64,000 nucleotides of DNA. Source: Turbatrix aceti (lineage: Eukaryota > Nematoda > Chromadorea > Rhabditida > Panagrolaimidae). A model generated the notes under the pieces. The model was not told the DNA's origin. It ran no database searches and saw nothing but the letters and a program-made list of their open reading frames with translations. Both the position numbers and the translations under genes were made by a program. This document shows positions 24,518 through 37,323 of this stretch, in pieces. The first letter of the stretch is position 1, and the number at the start of each line of letters is the position of its first letter. The stretch is taken from assembly GCA_963969345.1 (NCBI GenBank), contig OZ017769.1:6141725-6205724 (forward strand), read 5' to 3'.

Positions 24518-24816
24518 TCAGTGAGTTATTTGTGCGTGCGACTTGTTTTTTTCGTTTCTTCTTTGTTGGTTGTAAGTTTTGTTATTTGATAAATGAAAGT
24601 TACAATAAGCTGCTGCTTTTTGCTGCTCGAACGTGAAAAAAACCGTTTTATTTATCTATAATCTATAAACATAATTAATTCGTACACGCTATCGTTGATG
24701 GCATTTTGGACAACAGTTGCCACGGTTACTCGGGTTGTTGAACGGGGCATCTAGCTGAGTTTAGAGATGTAATAGAAGAGTTACAACAATGGGTAATAAT
24801 CCCGCCTTGATAAGTT

Positions 24817-27800
24817 TTATACCGTCAAAATCTTGGAGAGAAATGCCGAAAAAACTATGAATCCCGCTGCGACGAAGTACCCGTTGGAGAGAACGGACGC
24901 GATGGCGCCAGTCGTCTGGCTGATGCGCGACGGCACCGTCTCGCCGTTTTCTTCGGAAGAATCAGAGACAGTCATTTGGTCGCCATACTTGTCCAGGAGG
25001 TCGAGGATGACGCCATTCGTCCAGCCGAAGCCTTTCTGAACTTCGTATTCGCCTCCGGAACCCGCGCTGTTGAGGTCATCCGACATCTGTGAGACGTTGT
25101 ACTTTTCGTACATCGCGTACGACGAAGAATAGGACTTGTAGTTGACGAGCAACCATCGGGTCGCCATCTCGCGGGCGACGTTCATGAGTTTGGGGTCACC
25201 GGTCGTGCGGAAGCCCTCGATGACGAGGTGGACCATGGGAGGCCACGCGTTGTCCTTATCCCACTGCTGGTCTGACGTGAATGCGAGCGACGTCGGGATG
25301 CCCTTCGTGTAGTTGAGGATGCCCTCGCGCTTCATGTACTCGTACACGCGGTGCGGCGTGACGTCGTCCTCGTCGTCGAAGCACTTGGCGTAGAGGGGGA
25401 AAGCGTTGGACACTGAAACATGCAAAATTAGGGGGAAACGTTTGACAAGAAATGTTTCTGGGATATTTTGGAAATTTTTCATAAAATTTTGCAAAAGGTT
25501 GCTTTTGGCGATTTTTTGGCTTTTATATGAAAAACTAAGGAATTTCCAAAGTTAGGGTACACATTGATCGACATAATTTTTATTTTTGATCAGAGTTGTT
25601 CAATTCGACAATTTTCAGTGCTCGCTCTGCTCGCGCTCTTTGAGCAATTCAATTTTCCGTGCTCGCTCTGCTCATGCTCTTTGAGTTCCTAAAATTTTCG
25701 CGCTCGCTCCGCTCGCGCTCTTTTATTCCCAGATTCTCTGCTCTTGCTCTGCTCACGCTCATGAGTCGAGCAGGAGCGAGCAATGAGCAGGAGCAATTTG
25801 GTGAGCATCGAACAACTCTGATTTTTGATGGAGAATCCGGGAAAAATATAAAACTGTAGGGTTATTACCTAAAAAATGCCGAAAATGGCATTTAAAAAAT
25901 GTTCACAATGGCAACATTTGTTTCGGAGTTTTTCAACGTGACAACATAATATTTTAAGTTTTTTTTTCGGATTTTCTATCAAAAATTGGCATTTGAAATT
26001 CCGTTTTTTTGCTACAACGTGCCAAAAACGTCAAAAATAGAAAAAAAAGCGATTTCAAGTGATCGTAACTGCGTGCGCGATATCGCTTACCGTAATAGGT
26101 GTTACTGTGCTTCTTGTACTCAAGATCGTAGTCGTACCAGATGCCGTCTGTCTCGTTCCAAAGCAGCTGCTTCATGGCCTTCTTCATCTTTGAGTAGCGC
26201 TCGCTGTAGATGCTGACCTTCTTGAAGTCGCCTGCGATCTCGAAGAACGACGCCAGGATGCGCATGTTGATACACATGAAAGCGTTGAGGTCGACGGGCA
26301 CGATGGACCACGTCCGAATGGATTTCATATTGTGCTTGTTGGGACCCGTCTGCTCGAACCATCGTGTTGAAAAGTCCCAGCCGGTTTCTGCGGCGCTGGC
26401 GACGTTGGACCACATTTTATAGCGTTCTTCTGAAAAAATCTTGGCTCTTAGCACGATTTTTCAGTTATTAGGACGATCCTTACCGTCAGTGGTGACATCC
26501 TTGACGAGCTCCATGTCTTCGCGGTAGGACTCGGGTCGCGGAGTTTTGAGCGTCGCCCGGTACTGGAAATACTGGAACATTTCCTCGCCCGTCGTTTCAT
26601 TGATGTACGGCACGGCGCGGTGACTGATCCAGAAGTGGTGCTCCTTTTCGAGCAGTGGCAGAACCTGGAGCACAAAATCGAGATCCCCGGTCGCTAGGAA
26701 GTACTCGTAGACCATCGGCGTCAGCAGCGGGGGCTGTGACCGGATGAGGTAGTAGACACGGCCGCCATTTGGCACAAACCCGTGACTGAAAAAGCATTAG
26801 AGTTGTATTGCGTACGTGGTCATCAAATGTTTAAATCGTCACTTTTTAGCAGTCTTGCACCATTTTTGTTCGCCCCCCCCCCTCGGCTCCGCATTGCATT
26901 CCGCGCTTTCTGCGGCGACTAATTAATTCGAATGATTAATTCGAATGAGCGCCCGCGCGGCCAAATTGAGTGCAGAAAAAAGAAAGAAAGCAAAGCGGCG
27001 TTTGATCGAAAGAGTCACGTCTTCGAGACCGTTGAAGGCCACTTGATGGGCGTCATGACGTGCCAAGACTTCAGACTTCGTGCGGGAACATGGAACTCAC
27101 AATCAGCCCCGTGCAGGTACATGTACATGAAACTCGTGATTTGGAGGACCGGTAATTTTGAGTGCGCGGCGTAGTTTTTGATCTGTGAGTAGGAACTCTG
27201 CCTTTGCACATACATGTTCGGTTTTTTCTGGGGCTGGCGCGTGGCGCGATCGGCGGAGATGCATAAGAATCTGAGAAATTTTGATCGGGTGCGAAATACG
27301 GCGCAATATGCACCGATGCACCGGTTGCGCTGATTTTAATGCGTGTGCTGCGCCAAGAAATGACAAAACGGGTCCCGAGGCTAAAATCAATCGCCATCGC
27401 CTCCGCAATTCGCCCAAAATCAATTGGTACACAGGTGGAGATCGCTGTTGTTTACATATTCGCCGGTCTCCACGCAATCATCCTCGCAGAGGCGGCAGAC
27501 AGACAACAAGTGCAAGTGCTATCGCGGAGTCAGATCGCAAACATGCGCGATCACGGGAAAAGACGATCAAAGATCGCTTCCCCCCAGCCAACAGCCGAAC
27601 AGCCGCTCCCGATCGTTGGTGCTGAGTCTTGGCGGACACCACAGGTGCACCTCTGATCTTTCGAACAAAGTACTCCTGCCTGCATGGGGCTGATGAAAGC
27701 GTGACAAAACGCAAGACTTATGCATGCTTATCAGCAGAGAAGAACCAAGAAAAACAAAACTCACTCGTCGACCATGTAGGCGAGGTTGAGAATCATGCCC

Positions 27801-28577
27801 CTGGCAGTTTCGAACATTTCTGAGAATAGCAGGCCCTTCAATATCCAGTAGGAATCCCAGTAGTAGAGCTCTCGAAAACGGCCTCCGGGTATGATAAAGG
27901 GATTTGGGACGTAGAGCAGCGAGTGCAGCTCCTGATGGATGCGGACGTCGTCTTTGACCCGTCGGCACAGATCGCGCCATATCCGATGGAGATGGAGCGC
28001 CCATCGGCGGAGGCGGTAATCCTCGATCTTCTGGAACGATGTCGGGAAGGGCACCCAGTCCTCCGGGTAGACTTCGATCAGTTCGTGCCCGGGTGGCTCA
28101 AAGTGGTCTTCCACGAACTGCCGAAGTACGGTGACGTCCTTTGCGAAGTCGCCTAGCTCGTAAAAGTCACGCAGCGTCCTGACTGGAATGATAAAGGTTT
28201 TATTACCTTTCGAAAAAAAAACAAGGCTTGTTTGGGCGAAAAAGTCACGTTCGCGCGACAAAATGGCGTTCCTCGCGTGGCTACGAACCCGATTCTGGGT
28301 CGTAAATCACCTTCAGAACGTGCGGGGCTCGCGCGCGCTAACAACGACCTGGCGTCTGAGGAAAAAAGAAAAACGTGCCGCGGGCGAAAACTCACCGGGA
28401 TCGATCTTGAGCGGCATGTCGACGAAATATTTGGAGTCAGAGAAGAGCCTCGCATCCTGGACAGCCTGGAGGATGGGTCCGTCGTTGTAAATCTGGCTGA
28501 AACCGGTCCGCGATGAGCATGGAAGTTTTTCAGCCAGCCGACACTCACCTGAGAAGAGATATGACATAGTACAGCAT
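24817..28577 (-). CDS. trehalase (GH37), probably surface-anchored
   Basis: Six exons (28549-28577, 28396-28496, 27765-28182, 26484-26785, 26091-26429, 24817-25412) give 594 residues with consistent phases. Both trehalase signatures are present: PGGRFRELYYWDSYW (~142-156) and QWDKDNAWPP. The catalytic Asp block (ETGWDFSTRW) and Glu block (GSGGEYEVQKGFGW) are intact. The enzyme splits trehalose into two glucoses. The C-terminus is hydrophobic (SNGYFVAAGFIVFSAFLS), fitting a GPI signal or membrane anchor. The N-terminus begins with only ten hydrophobic residues (LYYVISLLSQ), a short signal sequence whose start is less certain. Two introns are long (678 and 979 bp); the first contains a TIR element. 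Confidence 0.9.
25590..25822. repeat. TIR element (MITE-like) with GCTCGCTCTGCTC repeats
   Basis: The element lies in a trehalase intron. It opens with ATCAGAGTTGTTCAATTCGA and closes with TCGAACAACTCTGAT, giving a ~15-bp terminal inverted repeat. Inside are several imperfect copies of a GCTCGCTCTGCTCGCGCTC unit in one orientation and a GAGCAGGAGCGAGC stretch near the far end, so the element can fold back. No coding capacity. Confidence 0.6.
26786..27764 (-). other. long trehalase intron with no recognised content
   Basis: A 979-bp intron. It includes a poly-C tract near 26873-26882 (C10) and several open frames on both strands that lack splice partners or similarity. I see no nested gene. 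Confidence 0.4.
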
Positions 28578-29093
28578 AGTCCACTAATCTGTGGGGCCGG
28601 AGTAGCCTGAGATGGCGATGCCGACCGGTGATGGAATTACGTGCAATCAAGTCAGCCGACAAAAATCTCCGACGTAAACTTCACCCGCGTTTTGATTTAA
28701 AGAGAGAGTACTCCGGGCTCGCAGCGGCGTAGAAATCGTTGGCCGCGGTCGGTCGAGGAAGACAGCTGGGCGGGTCGAAGACGACACAACAACCGCGAGA
28801 ATCACATCAGACGCTTTGTCTCTCGCATGCGCTGCTGCTGCTGCTAGCGCTTGCGAGAAAGCGCGCGAAAGGCGGAGAGGAGAGAGACGCCCTAGAGCAC
28901 GCGGCTCCTGCCATTCACGTGTTAGGCTTGTGCCCGGGTGGCGGGTGCAGTGCATGTCGGGTGCACACACTCCCCTCCCCGAACCGAACAACTCTTCTTC
29001 TCTGTGTAAGGTTTATTCCAATCAACAACAGCTTAGAAGAAAGCTCGTGAACAGCACATGACCGAATCGAGAGTCGAGAGTTGCCAGCGTAGA
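28578..29093. other. spacer between trehalase start and Argonaute stop
   Basis: The two minus-strand genes are separated by ~516 bp, including a GCTGCTGCTGCTGCT-like triplet run near 28834. This spacer presumably contains the trehalase promoter. No exon is supported. Confidence 0.4.
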
Positions 29094-32000
29094 TCACACG
29101 AAGTACATGGTCTTCTTCACCGAGTCCTTGACATTAATGTACTTCTGCAGCATCTCGTGCACGTCAGCGTCATTCGGTGGGAGCGGAGGCGAGAGGCGGG
29201 GCGAAACGTTGCCCGACGAGCTCTTGGACGGCGTTCCGGTGGATCCACCACGCGACTGGAGGCCCTCGAAGAGCTGCGACTGACCGCAGCCGACGATGCG
29301 ACGGATGTGAGCGCGGGAGCGGGTGGCGACGAGATCTGCGTAGTAGACCGGCGAGGGGATGCTGACCGAGCGGGCGCAGCGCACGTAGTTGTGGCACATG
29401 CAGAAGGTGATGGCCTGCAGCTCGTCGGACGTGAAGCCGTTCTCATCGTAGAGGACCGAATAACGCGTCGGGCGGCTCGTGCCCTGGATGCCGTAGTGCG
29501 AGCAGAGGTAGAAGTCAAATCCATCCGGCGACGTAATTCCCGTGTCCACGGTTGTGCCAGGAGGGATATTGCGTGCCTTGCCGACCGTATCGCTGCCATT
29601 CTTGCAGAACAGACGGGTGTGATGACGTTTTTGGACAACGATGAACGTAATCGGCGGGTTGTAGTCAGGGAAGAGCGCGTGGCACGCTTCACGGATGCTG
29701 CCCATCTCTTCGGCGAGAACCTAAAAATCCTATTTTACCCCCGAAAACAAATACCACAACCCACCTTGGAGAACTGTCCGTCGCTGACGCCGTCGCGGTA
29801 GACGATGATGCGCTCGGGCCGACGACCGGTCGTCTCGATGAAGTGCTGGAAGCGCTCGCGGACCGCGTCAAACATGTAGACGACGAGTTCGCGGAACTTG
29901 CGCTGCACCTTGACGCTGGCGTAGAACCGCTCCGGGGGCTGGTCAACGTTGGCAACGATGGCGGCGATCGAGGGCATGCCCTGGCGTTCTTCGGACTGCG
30001 TAGGATGGGTAACGTCGACGCCGAGAACAAGAGTAGGGATCGCGCGCAGGCTCTCCGTCAGCTGATCGTAGACGACGCGGGAGTTGACACCACCGAGCTT
30101 GGCGTTGATCTTGAGCACGAGGTTGGCGCAGGTGGCGGGGGAGGGGCGCTGGACGTTGCGCATCAGGATGCACTGCGAATTGATGCCCACGTGCATGTCT
30201 GAGATCTCCTTCACCGTTGCTGAAAAATGAAACAAAAACAATTGTTACGAGTGCCTAAGAAGTAGCCAATGCCTACCGTAAATCTCGGCATTCTTGTTGA
30301 GCATGACGACGAGAATTAGGTCCAAATTGAGGTTGAGCTCCATGAATTCATCCAAAGCAGACTCGACGGCGCCGCGAAGACTGTTGGGCGTGTTGATGTA
30401 CCGGACGGCCTCTGGCCACCGGGGGAATTGCATGCCCATGTGCGTGGCGGTCTCGTACATGGCCTTGGAGAAGTTCTCGAGATGATCCTGCTCACGCTGC
30501 GAGCAGAAAGCGACGAGAGCGTAGCCACGGCACGAAGCGGGTTCGTAGAGACGCTGGTTGTCCATGCTCCAGGCGCCGTCCTTCGGCTGAACGATATTCC
30601 CTCCGTCGCCGCAGCCGCGGTGGCCGAACTCGATGGAGGGAGCCGAGAGCACGCGTGCCTCGACTTCGAGCATCTCCGGCTTCACCGAGACGTTGAACGC
30701 CTTCAGGAAGGGATCCTTGTCGAAGCCGGCTTGCTTGAGGAGGTCCTGGATGCGGCTCTGGCGCTGATCGGCGTCCACAGCGGCGGCCTGAAAAAGAAAA
30801 CAACTTTCTTTTATGCTTTAGAGCAAGAAAAAGCCATACCCGAATGATGCAAGACGTCTGGCGATCGGTGAGCTTCCGGTCGTACTTTTGGGGTCCGACG
30901 ATCTCGCAGACTTCCAGGGGCATATAGATGTTGCGGCTCTGCGGCCCGACATGCAGGCACGGCAGGTGCTCCCAGCGGAGAGGACCGTAGCGCTCGCGGA
31001 AGTACTGGGCAACAGTGGTGACCTTTTCGTTGCCTTCGGCATCGGTTTCGTTGAAGTACAGCTGCGCAGGGGATTTGTGGACACCGTTGACTTTGTAGAC
31101 GCGTTTTTGCTCGCCACGATGAGTGATCTTGACGCGAAGACCGCGGACGGCGTCGTTGAAAGAGCGGGTTTCATGGGGCAGGAGCTGGTGCTGCTGGCTG
31201 AGCGTCGATGCGGAAAATGGTTCTGGCGACTTTGGGGGCGTCGAGCGCCGAGGCATCGAGCCACGGCCTCCGGGAGGCGAGCCGCGGGTCTCGGTGCGAA
31301 GGTTGTAGCGCTCGTTGAGCATTTCACAGAGAAACTCGATCATGGGCATGTTCTGCTTGTAGAACACGGTGTGGGCCACTGAAAAAAAACGTTGTAGAAC
31401 ACGCACAGGTCACAAAAACGAACCGTCAACATTGAGGACCGGCATGAAATTTTGAGCGTAATGCGCAGAGCAGAAAAAGCCGGTCCACATTTCTTTGCCA
31501 CCGTCAAGCGACAGAGCAGGCGCTCCGGGGCGGGGAATCTTGTAGCACGACTGATTCCAAGCGAAGAACTTGCGGGACACGTCGACGAAGGGACACGTAA
31601 CGGCCTGGCGAACGATGATGTCGAGGATATTGATGGAAGTCGTACAGCGGTCGTCCATGGACGCCGGCTTCTCGTTGAAGTCGAGCAGGATGTCGTTGGT
31701 GTACTGGACGAGGACACGCATGTCGTGGCGTCGCATGTCCTTCTCGAGCTGCATCTCGACGTGGAGGTCCGCGACGCGATTGTGTTCAACTGGGATCTCA
31801 TAGGTGGTGTACAACAGGTGCTGGCCATCGTAGGCGTTGCCAAAGTTCTCACGAAATATGCGGGGATGCGCCTTGACGACTTCCCAGAATATACGCCGGT
31901 TCTCTTCTCTGCAAGACACGCGCACTGTTTTTTTGTTTGTTTTATTTTGTTGCCAACACTACCCACCTTTCGAGTTTTCTGTTCGCTCCGTGGAAAATAT

Positions 32001-32169
32001 CTATGTGGTACTGGTGGACAGCGAGGCGTTGACCCCGGACCATGAGAGGAAAATAGTTGACGCGGACGGGAATGCGACGACCTACGCGTCCGCTGCTCAG
32101 TCGTTCGACGGCGGTACCGTTGAAATCGCCCCGACACGGCGACGGCGGTTTCGTTGTTGCACCAATCAT
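29094..32169 (-). CDS. Argonaute protein, AGO clade, slicer residues intact
   Basis: Six exons (31967-32169, 31424-31908, 30840-31378, 30277-30787, 29765-30219, 29094-29720) give 939 residues. N domain ([16 protein letters not shown]), PAZ ([20 protein letters not shown]), MID ([17 protein letters not shown]) and PIWI ([33 protein letters not shown]) are in order. The catalytic set appears complete: Asp in VDVTH, Glu in KFRELVV, Asp in YRDG, His in SHYGIQ. The ending KKTMYFV resembles ALG-type proteins. Unusual are a Pro/Ser-rich insert of ~35 residues at the start of PAZ ([20 protein letters not shown]) and a Ser/Pro-rich insert near the C-terminus. It binds small RNAs; which class is unknown. 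ALG-3/4- or ALG-5-like assignment is possible but unproven. Confidence 0.88.
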
Positions 32170-32453
32170 GTTGCGCGAGATAGGCTTCGAAAGCACAAGC
32201 CGAGCGAGAATTTGAACTGCTGCACCAGCAATCGAACAACACCACTGAATGGCGTCAAAGTCGCTGCCGCCACCTTATATCCATTTTCGGAGTATTTTTG
32301 CATTGCGCATATGCGGGGGGATTTTTGCATACCCCAGATTCCCTAGCCTTGCTCTGGCTGTTGACAAGACGATAAAAAGCCTCACTTCTGTCACGTTCAC
32401 GTCTGAGCGTTGCTGCTGCATGTATAACCTACACGACGTCGGCGTAGTCGCGC
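32170..32453. promoter_or_regulatory. bidirectional promoter region, Argonaute / unknown gene
   Basis: Only 284 bp separate the two divergent start codons. An in-frame stop upstream of the Argonaute ATG supports that start, although a small 5' exon cannot be excluded. Confidence 0.4.
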
Positions 32454-33902
32454 ATGGCCTACTACGACGAAGGGACCCTCTTCTCGCGAACGACCAACAA
32501 ATTCTTCTTCTATGGCTACGAAGATCCCTATGCGTCTTTTCGCTCTCAGCTGCTCGAAAAAAAGAATGGACAGCCCGTGGCGCTGTCCATGATCATGAAC
32601 GAGTACAATCTCGACTTTGCGGCGCGCGAGCCGGCAACCGGGCTGCGGCCGGTGTACATCAACGGGGTTGAGCTGGGCTTCAGCCTGCCGACCGTCGACG
32701 GCGACACCACCCAGGACATTCTAAACCGTTCCAACCGGGTTGTCCGCGTTCGCGCCATCACCAACACTCTCTGGTTCTTCCTTGTCCGAGGGCACACGGC
32801 ACAGGCGCTGGTGCCGTACTGCTTCCGCAAGTTTCCGGACAAGTGTGATAATTATGAGGAACTCATGCTGCTTCATCGTCTGAGGCTCGTTGAATTCATC
32901 AGTGAGTTTAGAGGATCTTTTAGGTCCCAAAATGTTAAAAAAAATATTTTTCAGCGGGGTACGGTGAGGAAAAGTACGTCGAGGTGAACCGCATCCTGGC
33001 AAAGAGAGCCCGAGACAATGGCAGCTGTATCGTAGCTCGTTCGCGTCTCCAAACAATCATTGCCGAGATGCCGTACATGGAGGCGTTCCTGGGCAACCGC
33101 GTGCTGATTCCCACGTTCAACGGCAACGATATCATGTTTCCGGTTGATGGACCGCTTGGCAGGGCCGGCGACGATCTCATTAATTCCCTCGTTTCGCGGC
33201 CTCATGCCGAGGACTACGAAGTCGTCATGACGCTGCAGCTCACCCTCCGGGAGCAGTGCTATCTGCTCGAGACCATCGCGGAATACACCGCCATCTGTAA
33301 GTCCCCCGCGCATGGCAAACACATACGCGCCAACCAAATCCCTGATTTCAGCAAAGTGGATAGAACTCTCGCGCCGATGCATGCAGCTTCTGCCAGTAGA
33401 GGAACGCAACTTCCAGGTCTTCAACGAGCCACTCCAGCTGATGGGCATCGGTTTCATGTCCAGCGACAACCCCAATATGGAGCCCCTCGGCGACCGTGTC
33501 TCCGGGGTCCGCATTATGATGCACTTTGACGACGTGACTGGGAAATTCTCGTGGCGCTACAAGGATCCAGAGCCGGAGCTGCAGACCGCTACGGAAGCTG
33601 AGTTTACGGATGAAGACGAGAGGCTGGTCGCTCCGAAGAGACGCAAGGTATTCCGCAAGGGCAAGCGCCACCCTCGTTCCCAGGCGGTCTCCGCGGCCGA
33701 CTCCGATGAGGCGTACTGGGCGGATGAGAGCGACAACGTCTCTGTGATCGGTCTTCTGACCTGCAACCGTTTGCACAAGCTGCCGCATCGAAGGAAGACC
33801 CGATCTGCGCATCTCAACGACGGCGACGGCGACGGCGACGGCGATGACTACGGATCCGACGTCGCTGATGAACATTCATTTTTCAGTAACGTGCTCAGGT
33901 GA
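32454..33902 (+). CDS. unrecognised protein, 3' end uncertain
   Basis: Exons 32454-32901, 32955-33296 and 33352-33902 read in phase for about 446 residues. I do not recognise a family. The first two thirds look globular (VYINGVELGFSLPTVDGDTT, REQCYLLETIAEYTAI, FNEPLQLMGIGFMSSDNPN). The last part is charged and low in complexity, with a nuclear-signal-like PKRRKVFRKGKRHPR and a (Asp-Gly)n run from a GACGGC repeat at 33818-33843. The stop overlaps a good donor (CTCAG|GTGAGC at 33899) with an acceptor at 33963 that would continue the frame (SFATCPHGGFVLGVSPEP), so the true protein may extend beyond 34 kb. The exact end is unresolved. Confidence 0.55.
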
Positions 33903-36900
33903 GCAGCAGTGTGTATGGGCATGTTATAAAGCCGTGATTATGTCTGTGAAATGTATAAAACAGCTTTGCCACGTGCCCGCATGGCGGATTTGTGCTGGGG
34001 GTGTCACCTGAGCCGGTAAATGTTTGCTGGGAGTTTGAGTTGCACCACATCCGTCAGAACATTGGTTACCGGGCTCAGCAGGTATCAGTATTGATTCGAC
34101 GGCTGATTCGACGACCGGAAACACGCAGGCTGACGCTGAACTCGATGTGGACGCGGACACTTGTTTACAGGAGACTAATCGGACAGCCTGCTTCCTCCAC
34201 CATCGATCCGACCCGTTTTTCAAGGCTGTTGTGGGTTTGTGTGGGTGCACAATTTGTCGCTGTAAGCAATCGGTTTACAGCCAGCCAGGTGTCAAGAAAT
34301 CCGTGCATAGCCGGCGGCGATGGTGGGGTGCACTGGACTGGCCGGCTGCCAATTGCTTGTTTTTTCGAACTGGCTTGCAGGGGTCCGTCTAGTTAACTGC
34401 TTTGACTATGCGTATGCATGCATCCATCTCCGTTCCAACAGAGTGGGAGAGTTGCAAAAAGCATAGCAACCGGATCCGGTTTTCATAACCACAGGAGCTG
34501 ACAGGCTCGGTTGCACCCGGACGCGGACTGGCCAGCTCGGAGGACGTCTGTCTTCTTTCTGGGAGACCGGTGGCTGTCAGTGCAGTGGCTACGGAGGCGA
34601 CTGAGGTTGATCGTCGTCGTCATGCATCCATCGAGTTCGAGGTCAAACTCGCTTTTTTTTCAAAGCAGTCATCTCATCGGCTGTGCCGGGATGGGATGAG
34701 ACGCTTTTTTGACAGTTTGCACACGAAATTGCTGGTCGCTGGGGGCTGACGGCGTCGTTATCGTTATGCGGAGGAAGGATGCGCGCAGTTGTCGAGTCTG
34801 CTGCTCACACATGTTTTTGCGAGGAGGACAATCTCTTCAACGAATGATGACGACGCTTGAAACCATCTCTATTGTTTGTAGACCTGGGGAGGCTCGCGAG
34901 GAGGGAGAGCCTCGTCTTCGTGGGGCGCCCCGAAGAGAATCCGCGGTCAGCGCAGCCCCTTGGCTGGCTGAGGTGGACGCGTGCGTGCATGTTTCGCGAT
35001 CCCATCCGATCAGAGATAACGGAGTGGAGGCTTGAGCGGTTTCAGCTGTTAGAGGCGTTCCGCGTCGCCTCACACGCTTCTGTCTCGCCGAGTTCCCCCA
35101 CGCCGCCCCTCCCTCTCGTTTCCGGTTCTCGTCCGCGTTCCTGCCATCACCGCACTCGCTCACCGGAAAGAGACGTGGTTGCACGCATCTGTCGTGGGTC
35201 GTGGCTGCAGGCAGGGCAGGGCGGCAGTCATCGATTGGTGATCTGACGGGTTATGACAAGTGCGTGTTTGTTTTGGAACAGTGCGCCGCGCCCGCAGGTG
35301 ATTGATTAGCTGCTGTGGCTTGCTCCGGCTGATTGATTGGCTTGATCCTGGTTCGGGGGGTGTGTTTGTTTCGGGGATACCTGCCTGCCTTCACAGCGGG
35401 ACTCGCCGAAGGGCAGTTGTCTGTCTTGCCAGGTACGGGCATTGCATTGCATCGCGTGCGTTCTATTGAAATATTGACATTTTTACGATGGCAAAAACAA
35501 TGCGAAAATCGTAAACTGCCTCCGCTCCGAAGTCTCACGCGTTGTCTGAGCAACAAACACGCCTCGCCTGCCTCCGGAGACTCACCTCGTCTCTTGTTTC
35601 ATGCGTTTTTTGCTTCCATTCCATTTGTCTCGATCTTGAGCAGCTTTTACCCCTGCACTCAAAAAATTTTTATTTTAAAAAATATGACTGAAAAACAAAA
35701 CAGTCAGCTGTGTGGCATCTGGCAGCAGCAGCCGGTGGTGGTTGTTTCCTGCGCATGGGGAGCTGCAGGGCAAAGCCTCTTGTCCTCGAGTGATGGCCCT
35801 TTGGCAGGCCATCAGAGCACATGCAGCACATGCATAAAGTCCTGCAAACTGTCACTCTCAAAGACAAACAGCACCCTCGCTCCCACCAAAGATCGGAGAC
35901 AGAGGCCTTGATTGGAGCCCAGAAGCCACGTCTGCAACTGTGGTCTCGCGTGAGTCTGCGTGAGCGTGCGCGCCGCACCTTTTCTAGTTGTTTGCCTGTT
36001 CTTTTTCGGTCTTGATTTTGCCTGCCTACCCCCCACTCATTTGTCGTTTTACGTTTTATTACGCGCCGCGCGTGTGTATGTGCCCGTCTGTTTGTTTGTG
36101 TCAAAGGAATTTTACAATTAAAAATTGTAGCGATGCACAACACCCTTTGTGGGACTTGATTTGATTAATTTCGCCCGCTTGACTCAACCCCGCTCAAATT
36201 GAACACCCCGCGGGTTTGCCAGTCCAGGCTCAAGTTTTTATGGGCCTCTGCCAGTGTAACGCAATTAATGGAATCCGATGTGATGATGTTTATCGTTCTT
36301 GTTTGCTCGTTTTTATTTCTACAGGTATCCTGGCTTACGCAACCAACATACTGGAGTTGATTCGCGGTTCGCGGTTCATGGTTCTGCATCCGCGACTCGG
36401 AGGAGACATAAATTTTTTACAGCAGTCTTGTTTTTTTGCTGCTGGTGGCGATAACATCAGAAGCTGCTCACTGTCTCTGACGTATTCCTGTAATCTGCTT
36501 GGGTGTGTACCCAACGCTATCATCCGGGCCTAAAAAAATGCAAGCGGCTCAAATTCACTTTGCTTGAAGACTCGGCCTTGCGCGTTCACTGTTTCGGCCC
36601 CCAATTGATAACGCATACCGGGGGGCACTTTGGTACAATCAGAAGATAACAAACGAACGATGTGCCTGCCAGGCCTGCGTGAAGAAAATTTATGGGGTGC
36701 TTTGGTCGCGTGCGCTCCAATCAAGACAGGCGAGTCCGTTGTCGCAAACGTGTCGGGTTTTGTTTTGTTTTATTTTGCCTCGACCCCGTCGTTCTTTTAA
36801 AGGTGTTCCTATTGGCCCGCGACGCGGTTCGTGTGCCTTGGCAGGAGTTTCGGCTGTCTCGTCTCGGGCGACCGACTCGCCACCTCTCGTGTTTGCGCAA

Positions 36901-37323
36901 AGGCCCGCACCCGCACCCGCACCGGGCGCGCGAACGAGAGTCCCGATCAGCGGTAACGGGGGCGTTGCTGCCAGCCGCGACTCGGCCAGCAAGTCTAAGT
37001 TTGGCTTGGTCGATGTCGTGGTAGCACTGGCAAACATGCTAGAAGGGATCACCGGCCGGCTGTTCTAATGTCAATGTCGGCGCTCGCCGACACACCACAC
37101 CTTGGCTGCAGCCAGTGATTCGCCGCCGCAACCAACCAACCCGCGAGCAAACTGGTCCAGCCCAACCTTTGCGTTGTCCTTTGCTTTCACTTCCTTCTGC
37201 CTTCGGAAGCGGGTGATTTGTTGTGTGGCGTGTTTTTTATCGTCTTCGAGTTCTTCATCTCAAAATTCATACCTCTGCCGTTTCAGAAACCGTGTGTACT
37301 CCCGGGACAACGCGCGGCAGGCA
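33903..37323. other. long non-coding region before the galectin gene
   Basis: About 3.4 kb with no supported gene, apart from possible 3' exons of the preceding gene near 33964-34400 (one open frame there, ~34090-34392, has an acidic Ser/Thr-rich start that looks coding but could not be joined in phase). Elsewhere I see only short unrelated open frames. It may include distal promoter and 5' UTR exons of the galectin gene; an acceptor-like TTTCAG precedes the coding exon by ~40 bases. Confidence 0.35.

Noticed and set aside
26932..27693. possible nested gene in the long trehalase intron
   Set aside because: Open frames on both strands overlap heavily, lack good splice pairs and show no recognisable motif.
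31340..32245. 301-codon minus-strand open frame over the Argonaute N-terminus
   Set aside because: It is a shifted frame rich in Ser/Arg/Thr that reads through an intron. The true N domain uses the other frame with matching phases.
34400..37100. several open frames of 70-190 codons
   Set aside because: Low-complexity, cysteine/serine-rich readings without splice partners or similarity; treated as non-coding.
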